Positions 1-11,680 are shown, counted from the stretch's first letter. The stretch is 64,000 bases of DNA from Boswellia sacra (GCA_013180625.2 SNVD02010275.1:248001-312000), one strand, 5' to 3'. Made by a program: numbers and translations. The notes: generated by a model not told the origin, from the letters alone.

Positions 1-360
1 TATTTTGATTACAAATGAAATTTGTAATGTAGTGGAGTGGTTGAAATGGTGAATTTGGATGTAGATACATTAAAGAAAAATTTGATTCTTGTGGGTGAGG
101 GAAATAAATAAACATGAAAATATAGTAGAAAATAAATATTAAACATTAAATCCAATTAAATTGATTTTAAAAAATAGTGGGGCAACTAAGCTCCCAAATG
201 TCTCCTAATGGAGCCGCCACTGGGTATAGTCCCCTTGGAATTAGCTTCAAAAATTCTAGCCTAATTGTAACGTCAAATATTCTAACCCAGTTGTTTATAC
301 TTAAGCTTAAAAATTTTTAGAATATTAATTAATGTCAATTTGTTTTCTAATATTTGACCT
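1..360. other. AT-rich intergenic DNA
   Basis: I see no gene or recognisable element here. The sequence is AT-rich and has no long open frame. Confidence 0.5.
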
Positions 361-780
361 TGTATATGCATTATTCATATACCATCTTTCAACCATGCAA
401 ACTCAAAATGCCAAAAACCTGGAGTCAGTGAAGTTTTTAACGCCACTACACTTTATATGGTTCTTCAAGTTTCTCTGTGCACAAGATACGATATAACGAC
501 TGATCTCTTTATAAGTTTTTACAAGCACGTCTTTGCCTGTGATTTCATAAGCAGTGATCTGTAGGTTTATAATCTAATTTTCTGTCTCCAATTGTTGCTT
601 CTATATTTGCAGAGTTATGCAAAATTGTGGCCTCCTAAAGAGCATACTGCCTCATTCCTCCAAGTTAATTGGTAACCCTTGGACATTTTACTAGATCAAT
701 AAGGCAAGTTTTTTCATATCTCACCAGCTCAATAAAAAGAGTTACTGTTTCTTCCAGTTGCAAGGACAGCTCAATATGCT
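361..780 (+). pseudogene. Truncated duplicate of the 5' end of the receptor-like-protein gene
   Basis: This stretch matches, with many substitutions, the upstream and first-exon region at about 2030-2350. Shared landmarks are the 'accatctt..caacc' block, the 'aaaatgccaaaa' block, the 'aattgttgctt' block and the start 'agttatgcaaaattgtggcctcct'. Translated near 590-660 it reads like a decayed signal peptide followed by YAKLWPPKEHTASFLQ, which parallels SHAKLCPPEESAALLQ in the fuller copy. The similarity stops after about 670, so only the leader and the mature N-terminus remain. I infer a remnant of a tandem duplication of the RLP locus. No leucine-rich repeats follow. Confidence 0.7.
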
Positions 781-1080
781 TTTCTCCAAAATATTAAGTG
801 TCACATCTCATATCATTATTAAATAAGATTTGGGATTAGTTTATAAGGGTTTTAATTCTTCTATTAAATATATGCATTTTGGGTGAATGATGTTCATGTA
901 AAGTTTAAAAACAAATCCGTAAAAATGAAAGAGCTGCACTTAAAATTTCTTTGATATAGTGGCCACTATATCTGAAGTGAAACTTGATACACATACTTAC
1001 CGGCTTAGAATTAGTGCAGGCCCAAGACAAGTCAATCAGCCCTTAAAGAAGAGTTAAGACAATAAGGAAGGTTGAATATG
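781..1080 (+). repeat. Locus repeat block B, copy 1
   Basis: The segment running from 'ttctccaaaatattaagtgtcacatctcatatc' through 'tcagcccttaaag' recurs in diverged form at 7875-8140. The two copies flank the fuller RLP copy, so they probably belong to the same duplicated unit. No coding potential is visible. Confidence 0.7.
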
Positions 1081-2150
1081 AAAGAATGGGCCAATTTAAT
1101 AAGAAAAGGCCGAAGTCGTGAAAGAATAAAAGGAGAATGTCAAGATCCAAGTGAGAGGTATTCAACAAAGTTAATTAAAATGATTAGTCCAAATCGGCAT
1201 GGATGATGGGTATCCATTGATGATTTGTAGAGAGTGACTGTCATGTCTCATAGGCAATACCTCTGGACCAACCAGGGTGTGCCACATCAGTGCCACATCA
1301 GCATGCGTATCCAGCACGTGCATTTTGGTTGGCCTGAATGCATTACCTCTGAGGCATGACATATTCTCTCATGATTTATATCCAAAAAATATAACTTTTT
1401 CCTACCAAATCTTGTCCTATAAATACAGCTTTTGAGAAGTGAGAAGAGGACACTTCGTCATTTTGTTAGAATAGATTTTTTTTTTTTCTTTCAATTCCTA
1501 TTAGGGTATTTTCTCCCATGCCCCCTTATTTTCTCCCACTTCCTGTCTGTCATTTCTCTCTCTTACTTAGAATTGATAAATTAACTTAGATTAGGAAAAT
1601 TAATAAAGCACCCTTATATAATGAAGGTATAAAGGTTTTCCAACATTCTAGTCACTACAATAATTAGTATTAATTAATAACCATACTGATCAATCTATAC
1701 ATTTAATTTCTACTTAAGCAGAAGCCGGCCGACAAATATATACTAAAATTGTAGATACTACAATTCAATCTCAAATAAGATACTACAATTCAATCCCAAA
1801 TAAGATAATATATTGTCCATTTTGGACTATAAAATACATCTTTCATTTAAAGTGTATCCATTTGGCCAAGGACCTTATAACTTAGAAGTTAAACCCAAGA
1901 CTCAGACTTTGTTGAGGATATGAAAAAGATGTGCCGGTAGTTCAATACAATAATCTGAGCTTTTTAATTCCAGCTTAATTTTTCATTTTGTTGGACTATC
2001 AATTATGTATCGTCAACAATTTTTCTATATGTTCTCCATGTACCATCTTCCCACCAGCGGTCAAGCATGAAAATGCCAAAACCGAGAGTTGGTGAAGGTG
2101 TTAATGCCATAACACTTTAGTTCTTGATGTATCCATGCGAACAAGGTCAA
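1081..2150. other. Intergenic DNA, possible relic LTR
   Basis: No gene is supported. A TATA-like 'cctataaatacagc' near 1419 is followed by a pyrimidine-rich stretch, which could be a relic LTR or promoter, but no partner copy was found in the window. A short direct duplication of 'tactacaattcaatc' occurs near 1757 and 1782. Confidence 0.4.
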
Positions 2151-2158
2151 ACAAGAGC

Positions 2159-2168
2159 AATATAAATA
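2159..2168 (+). promoter_or_regulatory. TATA-like box upstream of the RLP relic
   Basis: The string 'tataaatagt' lies about 60 bases before the inferred ancestral start codon at 2225. Distance and composition suit a plant TATA box. The gene behind it is broken, so activity is doubtful. Confidence 0.45.
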
Positions 2169-2224
2169 GTTATCTGTTCGAAGTGTTTACATGAATATCT
2201 TTGCCATTGCTTTCATAGGCAAAG

Positions 2225-5200
2225 ATGTGTTGGTTAACAAGTTCGAGTCTACTTTTCTACCTTCAATTGTTACTTTTGTAATCTTAGAGTCATGCAAAAT
2301 TGTGTCCTCCTGAAGAGAGTGCTGCATTGCTCCAATTTAAGCAACACTTTTCTCTCGAGAATATTTCTTCCAAGTCTTGTGATGATGGAAGGAGTCCTCC
2401 ATCTTATCCTAAAATGTTGTCATGGAACGAAAACCATGATTGCTGCTCATGAGATGGGGGTCAAACGTGATCTGGTGACAGGTTATGTGATTGGTCTCGA
2501 CCTTAGTTGTAGCTGGCTATATGGTGAAATTCATTCCAACAGTAGTCTCTTTCCGCTTTCTCACTTGCAAAGCCTCAATTTGGCTGTCAATTTGGTCTAT
2601 TCCCTGGTTTGACACTCCTTAACCTCTTTTCCTCCCACTTTAATGGTCAACTTCCATTTGAAATCTCCCATTTGTCTAGATTGGCTTCATTGGACCTCTC
2701 TAGCAGATTCTTGATTCTTGAGAAGCTTGTCTGGAAAGCACTTGCTCAAAACCTGACGGACCTGAAAGAACTTTTTCTCTCTTCAATAAACATATCTAGA
2801 ATAGTTCCTGGTTCTTTGATGAATATATCTTATTCTTTGACATCTTTGAATCTTACTGGTTGCAGTTTGCAAGGGAACTTCCCAAATGATATCTTCCATG
2901 CACTACCAAACCTAGAGGAGCTTATTTAGCGGGAATTTTTTGGCTGGCTGGTAACTTTCCAAGAATTAACAGGAGCAGTCCACTAAGCTTTATTGATGTC
3001 TCTGCTGCAGGTTTCTCAGGAGAATTACCTGATTCAATTGGAAATCTAAAATCTTTAAGGTATTTGAATCTGCGCTCCTGCGAATTCATGGGGTCAATTC
3101 CTGCTTCAATTAGTAATGGACCTCTGGTATAACGATTTTAGTGGTCACGTCCCATCATCTTTTTCAAACCTTGAGCAACTCAGCTATTTAGATCTTTCGC
3201 AAAACAATTTTCCTGGCAGGACTCCGAAAATTTTTTCCAACTTGACACAACTTTCTTCATTAGACTTTTCATGGAATCAACTGGCAGGTCCATTTCTTTC
3301 TAATGTAAGTAGGCTTCAAAATTTAGTGTCCATCTTCTTTAATGGCAACTCACTCGACGGGACCATACCACCCAAGCTATTAACTCTTGTCGTTATTGGA
3401 GGACGTAGACTTGAGTTATAACCATTTAACGGGTCATATTGTTGAATTTTAGAATAATTCTACACTCAAAAGTATTGATTTGGGTTATAATAGACTGCAT
3501 GGCCCAATCTCAAGTTCAGTATTTGAACTTCCATATCTGAAAAATCTCAAGCTGTCTTCGAACAAATTAAGTGGCATTGTTGAGCTTTACCTGTTTTCAA
3601 AGCTCAAACACCTGAAGGAGCTTGATCTTTCTCATAACAATCTCACTGTGAGCTAAAAAATTAAATTCAACTCTTCTTCTTTTCCAAAGTTCACTCATTG
3701 CAATTATCTTCTTGCAACATAAATGAATTTCCGGAAGTACTCAAAATTCTAAACAATTTAGAGGTTTTGGACCTTTCCGATAATGAAATCCATGGTCAGA
3801 TTCCCAAATGGATGGGCGATGCTGGACTGCAAACTTTGTGGTGGTTGAATCTTTCCAACAATTTCCTCACAGGCACAGTGGCTTCATGGAAAAATCTAAT
3901 ATTTCTTGACCTTTCCAATAACAAAATCCATGGCCAGATTCCCACCTTGTTAGGCGACATAGGTCAGATAAGTTGGAAGTTTCTAAATCTTACCAACAAT
4001 TCACTCACTTGCATTGATTAGATTTCCTGGAAATTTCTAAAATTTCTTGACCTTTGTTTCTACTTGGTTTGAGGATCACTTCCAGTTCTACCACCAAGTT
4101 TGACATATTGTTTTATCTCAAACAATATATTGACTAGAGAGATACTCATTGGATCTGCAATATCGATACCATTGAAATGCTTGATCTTTCTATTGTTACC
4201 AAAAAACAGCTACAACCAAAATTAAACACGTAAGGAGATTTTGAGGTAAATGACTTAGATGACTTCCAGCAAAGTACATATCAATCCAACTTTGAAGGCA
4301 TGGCTTAGGATAGAGTGATGTATGAAAAGTAACAACACTTAAAACTTGAGAATGACTCGATGAAATAGCAAAAATGAGACTTGACAAGTCTCTGAGCTAC
4401 AATATACGGGTTCGAAATAAGCAATGGCAAAGCCAACCAAAGTCCTAGGACTTAACCAGAGACCACAATAAGGAGAAACAACTAAAGATCAAAGACTTTA
4501 GAACAACTTCAGACAAACCTCAAGTGACCAAAGGACAACCACTAACAGGATGAAAAGGATGGCTGTGAGAGTAGGGGGACAAGCCTTTGGTAGTTGAAAG
4601 AGAAAGTAAACCTTCTAGTTTCTTCTTCTTTAGATATCAAAGTTGCTTCAAGATGCACCATGGTGGTGGCTAGAATCTTTGTAGCTAAGAACTTGTTCAA
4701 CGGCTGCAACGCAGAAGAGTGTCAACGGTCGTTGGATTTTTTACCGGCATAAACTCTTCGACGCTCAAGTTAGCTTGGGGGGCTTTGTTTATGGTGAAAA
4801 ATCAAGGGAAATAGGTGTTTGAATGTGTGTATGTGTGGGGGAAGCAATGGAACAGTAATGGAGGAAAAATGAGTGGAAAGGTGGTGGCTAAGATCAGGGA
4901 AGAGCGGATAAACCCTATTAAAGTATCTTTCTTGGGAAGATGATAGAGAATCTTTTGTGGGCACAAAATCCTTTCCTTTGATCCATCCTCTAGCTTTTAT
5001 ATGAGACTTTTTCCTTAACCTAGATCCTGACCCTTCAATCCCATGAGGTGTGATGATCCTAAAGGCCTACACAAACTTCTAGATGCTTCCAAGGAATTCC
5101 AAGAGCCCTACTTCCTAGGCAATGAGGATTTGCCATATTACATCTAACGTGGTGTCCTTTCTTGGTAGCCCTCCTAGCACTATGGCTTGCTCCTGGCAGC

Positions 5201-6860
5201 TAACTATCAAATAGGACTAACCTTTGTATTAACTGGTGATTCAAGTACTTGGTGGTAGACTTTAGATCGTTGATATCACTTGAGTAGTCACTTGAACTCT
5301 TATTAGTTTCCAAACCTTTATTGTGTTATCACTCCTAGCTTGGGGAAAAGTCCCCCATCTATCTTTTAGTTAACCACCACCATCTTAAGGAAAGTACACC
5401 CCACCCCCCCACCCCCCCAACACCCCCTTCCTCAAGTCTTTAGTTAACCGCTATCTCAAGAGAAGTCCTTTCTCTATCCTTTAGTTAACCACCACCTCAA
5501 GGAATGTCGTCTCTCTATCTTTTAATTAACTACAAACAATTTGGGATTGACTTGGTCAGTTCATGAGCTACTTTGTAAGCCAAGTCTAGTGGTTTCTTTA
5601 TTATTGCCTTTGGTAAGCTTTTCTTTTGGGAAGTCCACCTGGTAGTGTTTGATGTTTCATGATCCTTGAGTTGAATTAAGAGGGTAGATTTGTCACTTAC
5701 TTTAGTGATGACAAATTGCCATCCATACTTTCCAATAATAAGTTTGGCGGTATCAATCCTGAATGCATAGGAAAATTCAATGTTTTTCTTCGGTGTTGGA
5801 TTTGCAAAATAATAGATTTTATGGTACTATTGCTGGTTCATTTACGAAGGACAATTCTCTGATGACACTAAACCTTAACAACAATGAACTGGAAAGACTA
5901 GTCCCAAGATCTTTACTCAATTGAACGAAGCTTAAATTTTTAGATCTTGGAAACAACAACATAAATCATAATTTCCCATATTGGTTGGAAGCACTTCCAA
6001 ATCTACTTGTTCTTGTGTGATGTTCCAACAAGTTTTATGGTGGTTTAAAGGGTTACCATGAGGCCAAGCATCCATTCCATAACTTGAGAATATTTGATCT
6101 ATCGAATAACAACTTTTGTGGTTCTTTGCTTAGAAATCTAAGAGCATTTATGAAAGTTGGTGAAGGAGAACTGCAAAATGTTGAGAGATTTTTATCTTAT
6201 CAATCTTGCAGAATTGATAACATTAGGATTGTATTATGAAAATTCAAAATATATAGGGAAGATTATTATCAAAATTTTGTGGTATTGACAATTAAAGGAT
6301 ATGAGATAGCTCTAGGGAGAATTCTATAGATTTTCACCATCATTGATCTTTCAAACGATAAGTTTCATGAAGAGATTCCAAAATCAATTGGGAAGCTCCA
6401 TTTACTTGCACTCCTCAACTTTTCTCACAATAGTTTGATAGGTCAATCCCTTTATCATTTAGAAAATTGTCAGCTCTTGAATCTCTAGACCTCTCTTCAA
6501 ATAAGCTTGTTGGAAATATTTTGCAACAGTTGGCAAACTTGACATTTCTTGCATTTCTTAACATATCTCAATATCAGCTTGGGGGGAAAATATCCCGAGG
6601 CATACAATTTGATACCTTCGAAAGGGATTCATATCGTGGAAACTTAGGATTTTGTAGATTTCGATTGTAGATTGTAACATTGGTCAGCGATCAAAACCAT
6701 CTCCAAAATTAGGTGATGGAGAGTCTGAAATTGAATTTGGTTGGAGAATTGTAATGATGGGTTATAGGGCTGGCTAGTGCTCAAAATGAGTATCGAATAT
6801 ATTGTATTTTCAACTAGAAAGCCTTAATGTCTTGTGAGGATAGTTGAAGGCGAACAATAG
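2225..6860 (+). pseudogene. Receptor-like protein (Cf-9/RLP type) pseudogene
   Basis: Intact members are plasma-membrane immune receptors with an extracellular LRR array, a C-terminal membrane segment and no kinase. The inferred start at 2225 gives a leucine-rich leader ending in two stops, then SHAKLCPPEESAALLQFKQ, the usual mature N-terminus. The N-cap with CCSWDGV-like and VIGLDLS motifs follows near 2440-2510, and SNSSLFPLSHLQSLNLA after it. LRR blocks (LDLS, NLT, GxIP) continue to about 4190 in changing frames. They resume at about 5728 (SNNKFGGINPECIG, then LDLGNNNINHNFPYWL) and reach the juxtamembrane domain near 6580-6650 (GGKISRGIQFDTFERDSY). A decayed membrane segment follows (GWRIVMMGYRAG, near 6740-6775). 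At least eight stops or frameshifts and one 1.5 kb insertion break it. The family call is firm; the exact subfamily is not. Confidence 0.88.
4191..5727. mobile_element. 1.5 kb insertion of unknown class inside the RLP relic
   Basis: LRR coding sequence stops at about 4190 and resumes at about 5728, with unrelated sequence between. The five bases CTTTC stand at both junctions (4186-4190 and 5728-5732). Removing the insert with one copy restores an in-frame LDLSNNK repeat. An alternative boundary is TG...CA (4194-5721) with imperfect TSDs TCTAT/TCCAT, which would fit a solo LTR. No transposase, reverse transcriptase or clear terminal repeat is visible. Class is undetermined. Confidence 0.6.
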
Positions 6861-6879
6861 AGAGTGAAAAGGCTAATTC

Positions 6880-7200
6880 AGAAATGCAAAGTTAAAAGAA
6901 TGTAGTGCATGCAAGTAGCTCAGTTTGGTAGGTTCTTGCAAAATTGTTTCGTTTGGAATCACATGGGTTTGTGCTTTGGAATTACCAAAAAGAAAAGAAA
7001 TAACTGCATTATTTCTAGAGACATTAAGTAGTATTTCTATATTGGTCTCATGTATTTTTGTTTTTGTCAAAACAAAAACGAATTAGATTCTTTCAAAATA
7101 AATATACCATTGTAAATGTGATATTGACTAAGCTTTGAAATTGGAAACAATAGTAGGAATATTCTTTGTACTTGACGATTTTTCTGACCCCTTGTAGCCA
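6880..7200 (+). repeat. Locus repeat block C, copy 1 (RLP 3' flank)
   Basis: The block beginning 'aaagaatgtagtgcatgcaagtagctcag' and ending near 'ccccttgtagcc' recurs at 17865-18120, just beyond the Copia element. It directly follows the RLP C-terminal relic, so it is probably the ancestral 3' flank. Confidence 0.75.
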
Positions 7201-7540
7201 GGGCTTGTTTGTTTGTGTATTTTGAGTTTTTGTTTTTGAAATTTGGAAAGAATATGTGGTTAGTTTTAAATTTTGAATTTTGAGAACAATAATGCCACAC
7301 TTACTGAGTGTGCATACAAAGTTGATACGACATTAAGTGAATGAAAAGATTAATATGAGTTATTAATATAATAAATGCTCATAAATTAAGTTGCATTGAA
7401 TGAGTGATGTCACGTCAACTTTGTATATAAACTTTATAAGTGTAATATTACTCTTTTGAAAATGATATGCGGTTGATATTGATTTAAATGCATTAGTAAA
7501 TGTGCTTTTTCATGAAACTGTATTTTGAAAATGGCAAATG
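7201..7540. mobile_element. Degenerate relative of the Harbinger-like MITE at 34918
   Basis: The left end 'gggcttgtttgtttg' and the interior motifs 'atatgtggtt', 'aattttgaattttga' and 'gatatgcggttga' parallel the better preserved element at 34918-35092. The right terminus is not recognisable and a smaller inverted-repeat element sits in its middle. The assignment rests on internal similarity. Confidence 0.45.
7291..7449. mobile_element. Short inverted-repeat element (MITE), about 159 bp
   Basis: The two ends form an imperfect inverted repeat of about 35 bases. The left arm begins 'aatgccacacttactgag' and both arms share 'atacaaagttga' read inwards. The interior has no coding capacity. A target-site duplication could not be assigned, so the superfamily is open. 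Confidence 0.6.
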
Positions 7541-7874
7541 ACACAAACCACCCCCTATGTTTAGGCAAAATTACGTGCTCTAACATCTTTTGTAAATTTT
7601 TTCAGAGCCTACCCTTATCTTTTCAAAAAAGTAAAAATCATAGAGTACCCTTCTATTAGTTTGTCCGTTAAATAATCGTAAATAAGATAAAGTTTAAGGG
7701 GTAAAATAGTAAATTTACTAATAGAAGGATACTACCTTTTTTTTTTAAGATAGGAGTAAACGCTTAGTTAATTTTATTTATGTACATGTTTCTTTAAATT
7801 TGCTACTCATAATAGAGTAGCTTGTTATATGATAAGAAAGAAGTATATGTCATGAAATCTTAAGTTAGTGTTTT
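7541..7874. other. Noncoding DNA with transposon-like 'caaaccaccccctatg' motif
   Basis: No gene is visible. The 'acacaaaccaccccctatgtttagg' type of sequence near 7550, together with 'gtccgttaaataat', is of the kind often dispersed in plant genomes. No termini were found. Confidence 0.35.
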
Positions 7875-8140
7875 TCTTCAAAACATTAATTGTCAAATCT
7901 CATATCATTAATAAGCAAGATATAGGACTTGTTTATAAGGGTTTAGTTTTCCTATTAAATATATGTATTTAGGGTGAATAATGTTTATGTAAGGTTCAAA
8001 ATCAAATCCAACAAAAAATGAATGAGTAGGATGTAAAATTTTTCTGATTGAGCAGCCATTAAGGATGAACTAAGACTTATGATATAAATTTGTGGGGCCT
8101 AGAATTAATATAGAAGTCATCAGCCCATAAAAGGGTTAAA
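7875..8140 (+). repeat. Locus repeat block B, copy 2
   Basis: This diverged copy of 781-1080 shares 'aaatctcatatcatta', 'gtttataagggttt', 'tattaaatatatg' and 'tcagccc'. It ends where the 5' LTR of the Copia element begins. Confidence 0.7.
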
Positions 8141-8325
8141 GATAAGATTTGTTTCCTTAATTATAAGAATATAGTTATTTAGCATTTAATGTGTATAGTT
8201 TTAGGAATATTATTCTGTAGTATTGTTTTTCTCCTGTTTTAGAAGTAGCTAACCTAGGTTTCTGTATAAATCAAGCAATTTGTTAGTTGCAATATATATG
8301 AAATTTTCACTCTAAACTTTTATCA
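8141..8325 (+). repeat. Copia-1 5' LTR, start truncated
   Basis: It matches the 3' LTR at 17635-17864 from 'tttccttaatta' to the terminal 'tatca'. The first 45 or so bases of the 3' LTR have no counterpart here, so the left end was lost or replaced. It holds a 'ctgtataaatcaa' TATA-like motif. Confidence 0.85.
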
Positions 8326-8338
8326 TGGTATCAGAGCC
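8326..8338 (+). promoter_or_regulatory. Copia-1 primer-binding site
   Basis: TGGTATCAGAGCC lies directly after the LTR. It is complementary to the 3' end of plant initiator methionine tRNA, the usual Copia primer. Confidence 0.9.
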
Positions 8339-8499
8339 AAATTAAGGTTCCTTTCTATTTTTTTCTTCTCTTAAGCAGCCTTAATCGCTACAGTTTTTCT
8401 TCTTGTCTCTTTCCTTTTCTTTTTGATAAAACATAGATCAGCCATCATCCCAATCAAAAAATTCCCAGCCCTTAACTCAATCAATTGCTGCTATTCAAA

Positions 8500-9255
8500 A
8501 TGATAATTTCACTCTTCATATTACCACAATAAACTAGATGGTACCAATTTTCTGGAATGGTCCCAGTATGCACAACGTTTTCTTAGGAGTAGAGGAAAGG
8601 TGGGCTATATATCTGGAGCTATTGCAGATTAGAAGAAATAGATCCAAGATATCCTATATGGAATGTTGAAAATTCGACTGTGATGTCCTGGTTGCTAAAC
8701 TCAATGCTGCTTAAAATCAGCAAGAGATTGGGCCTTCTTCCTACAGCCAAGGAAATCTGGGAGGCAGCAAGGCAAAGCTACTAAAAAATTGGTGTTACTA
8801 CTCAGACTTATGAACTTAAAGTTCAAATTAATAAAACCAAACAAGGTACAATGACTGTAACTCAGTATTATAATACAATGAGAAGTTTGTGGTTGGAACT
8901 TGACCTATATCGGAGTATTAAAATGAAGTCTGTAGCAGATAGTGTGAAATTAAAGGAATTTCTAAAATCTGAGAGGGTTTTTGAATACTTGGCTGGCCTT
9001 AATCCAGAAATGAATCAAGTAAGGGAGCACATTCTAAGCAAAGAACCTCTTCTATCTTTAAAAAAAGTTCATGCATATGTGAAAGGGAAGAAAGTAGAAG
9101 GAATGTGATCCTTTTGGATTCGAGTATAGTGAGTCCTATTGGTACTAACACCAAACAATTCTGCATTAGTAACATCTAATGCTGCTTTTATAATTGGAAA
9201 GCATAAATCTGATGGAAAAAAACACCTTGACAAAGATAGTTTATGGTGTTATTGT
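8500..9255 (+). pseudogene. Copia-1 gag relic
   Basis: Gag packages the element RNA into particles. Motifs YYHNKLDGTNFLEWSQYAQ (near 8520), AKEIWEAARQSY and an open stretch 8851-9108 (TVTQYYNTMRSLWLELD, EYLAGLNPEMNQVR) match Copia gag. Stops occur around 8630-8790. The first half of the CCHC zinc knuckle (LWCYC) is at about 9241-9255, where the reading is cut by an insertion. Confidence 0.85.
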
Positions 9256-9257
9256 AG

Positions 9258-9762
9258 ATGGAGAAACTACTCTTTCAGAATTTACTTTTCACCCAGGAGT
9301 TCTACTGTTGGCCAATGCAAAGAGGTAAGGGCATCCCGGGATGGAGTAGTTCTCTATTATTTTGCGCATTTCCTCTTTTTCCTTGAAAGAAAAAGGTGGT
9401 GGTTAGAAAAGGCTCGACTTGAAGTCCCTATTTTGGGTAGCCTATTCGTAGACAAAGAAAGCCGATTCGCCAATTCTTATTCCTTGGTCTTGCCCGAGGA
9501 AAAGGGAAGCAAAGCTAGCCCCAAATCAGGGGGAAATAGTGTTGTAACCGAAGTAGACTATTGAATGGGTATGGGGAAGAATCCCACCAAAGGTTCCATT
9601 TCTGATTCCTCTCAAATGGTTAACTCAAGGGATTCAATTCTCTTTTAATTTACGCTAGGTGAGACTGAGAAATCGATTGTAGGTGAAGCCTTAGTTGTCG
9701 CTGGTGGTGGTTATTTTTGGAGGAGAAACTATACGCTTTTCAAAAATGGTTGGAAGAACCGA

Positions 9763-9817
<55 letters not shown>

Positions 9818-9883
9818 CAGTTATCGGCTGGCTGATTTTTATGCAAAAAAGACAAAACGGGATTGGATTTCCACTTAAGGTCA
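9258..9883. other. Insert in the gag zinc knuckle, organelle-like composition
   Basis: This segment separates the two halves of the gag zinc knuckle (CYC before it, HTRDRCWKLHGKP after it). From about 9300 to 9720 the base composition is visibly richer in GC than the surroundings. It contains strings such as 'gcatcccgggatgg' and 'agccgattcgccaattc', of a style typical of plant organelle, especially mitochondrial, DNA. It ends with a long (TA)n run. I infer a nuclear insertion of organelle DNA. No specific organelle gene is recognised and a repetitive element cannot be excluded. Confidence 0.45.
9767..9814. repeat. (TA)n microsatellite
   Basis: An almost pure TA dinucleotide run of about 24 units. 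Confidence 0.95.
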
Positions 9884-10331
9884 CAAGTCTTGACATACCA
9901 GAGATAGATGCTGGAAGCTTCATGGAAAACCCCAAAATCTGTCAAAAGGTGGGAAAGTAGCTACTAATGGAGGACACGTCCATCAAGCAGCAACTATAGA
10001 TAGCTTACAAGAAAGGTCAATTCAAGTCTTACACCCACGAGTGTATTTAGCAAAGAGGAGATGGAGAGACTAAGGAATCTCTTAAGCAACTTGAACCACA
10101 AGCTGTTACACAAGACTTGAATAGTCCATCTTGTTCCATTATCCAGTCAGGTAATACCCAAGCCCTTAGTGCCTCAAATAGCCAACTTTCTAACACATGG
10201 ATCAGAGATTCAAGTGCGTTAGATCACATGACTAATGATTCCAAGTTATTTTCAACCTATTTTCCTTATACTGGTAGAGAAAAATTAGAATTGCTGATGC
10301 TTCACTCTCTGCTATTGCTGGCCAAGGTACA
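9884..10331 (+). pseudogene. Copia-1 zinc-knuckle remainder and aspartic protease relic
   Basis: HTRDRCWKLHGKP near 9893-9931 completes the CCHC knuckle. Near 10198-10235 WIRDSSALDHMT corresponds to the protease active-site motif DSGA-DHMT, with Gly changed to Ser. ASLSAIAGQGT near 10303-10331 follows. The coding sequence is then cut by the solo LTR at 10332. Confidence 0.8.
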
Positions 10332-11159
10332 TGTAGAGTTCCAAAAAAAAATGTATGTATATATATATTACAAAATTTAGAAACTATGCCTAAGGGTATT
10401 TGAGTAATTTTATTTGAATTTGATGGGCTTTAGGCCATGAAGTAGTTGTAAAATCATGTTTAAATAAATGAGAATTGGGTTGGATTATAGTTGTGGGCTT
10501 GTGTTAGAATTTGGTAAGGATTAAATGGGTTTGGAAAATAAGTGGACTTAGGCCCATGAAATTAAGGCCTTATATATATAAGAGACATTAGGGTTCCAAA
10601 GGGGGAGGATTTTCTTTCATTTTGCGATAGAAGAGGAGAGTCTTACGACTATGGGGAGAGAGAGAGAAGAAGGAGAACAAGAAAAAGAGAGGAAAAGAAG
10701 GGAAAAATCAAAGAGGTGTATAGGCTTGGAAACCAAGTAGGGATTTTCTAACACTATACTTAAATCTTGTTATTTATTTTTTTTGTTCTTAATTGATATG
10801 GGTTGCAATACATGTGATTTATGGTTAAATTTATTGTTTGTTACTTGGATGATGAATTATTTATGAAATTATGTGCTTATGAAATGAATGAGAGGTTGTT
10901 CTTGATGGAAGTTGTAGTTCATGTGATAGCTCTATGTTATTTGAGCTGCTGCGTTTTTTTGGATTGTGATTTGTACAATTTTTCTTTTGTTTAGGAAAAT
11001 AGACATATGAAGCTTTAAATAGGCACTGATTTCATTGAATTTGGATTTAAACTGAAATTTTGGTGAATTTTTGAAATTGGAGGTTGAAATCTTGAAATGA
11101 TACTGTTCATTTGACAGATCTAAAACATTTTCACAATTCTGTATCTTTTGAGACTGATA

Positions 11160-11680
11160 TTCAATCTGACACGACTCGACATGTAAGTGTCGAATATTTC
11201 GAGTGTCGAGTGTCTAATGTTGAGTGTCGTATGCACGACTTGACATGTAGGTGTCGAGGGTCGAGTGGCTGGTGTCGAGTGTCGTATGCACGACTCGACA
11301 TGTAAGTGTCGAGGGTCGAGTGTCAGAAAGTAGGCGGATATCGAGTGTCAAGTGACGAGTGAATCTGACACGACTATGTGAGTGTCGAGTGTCAGTTGTG
11401 TGTCGAGTGTTGAGGTATGAGAGTGTCGAATGACAAGTGAATTTGACACGACTATGTGAGTGTCGAGTGTCGGTTGTGTGTCGAGTGAATCCGACACGAC
11501 TATGTGAGTATCGAGTGTCGGTTGTGTGTCAAGTGTCGAGTGTCAAGTGAATCCGACACGACTATGTGAGTGTCGAGTGTCGGTTGTGTGTCAAGTGTCT
11601 GGTTATGAAAGTTTCGAGTGTCGGTTGTGTGTCGAGTGTCGAGTCATGAAAGTGTCGAGTGTCGAGCGGAATTACAGAAT
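11160..11680. repeat. Minisatellite rich in GTGTCGAGTGTCG
   Basis: A degenerate array built from GTGTCGAGTGTCG-like words, with longer units of about 45-60 bases. The words 'gacacgactatgtgag' and 'gtgtcggttgtgtgtc' recur four to five times. The early part carries the inverse word 'cgactcgacatg', so local hairpins are possible. The array lies within the solo-LTR-like element. Confidence 0.9.

Noticed and set aside
9729..9935. Minus-strand frame with a long Ile-Tyr run
   Set aside because: It is simply the (TA)n microsatellite translated.
11160..11680. Regularly spaced repeats resembling a CRISPR array
   Set aside because: Units are degenerate, overlap each other and have no unique spacers; the setting is a plant retroelement LTR.
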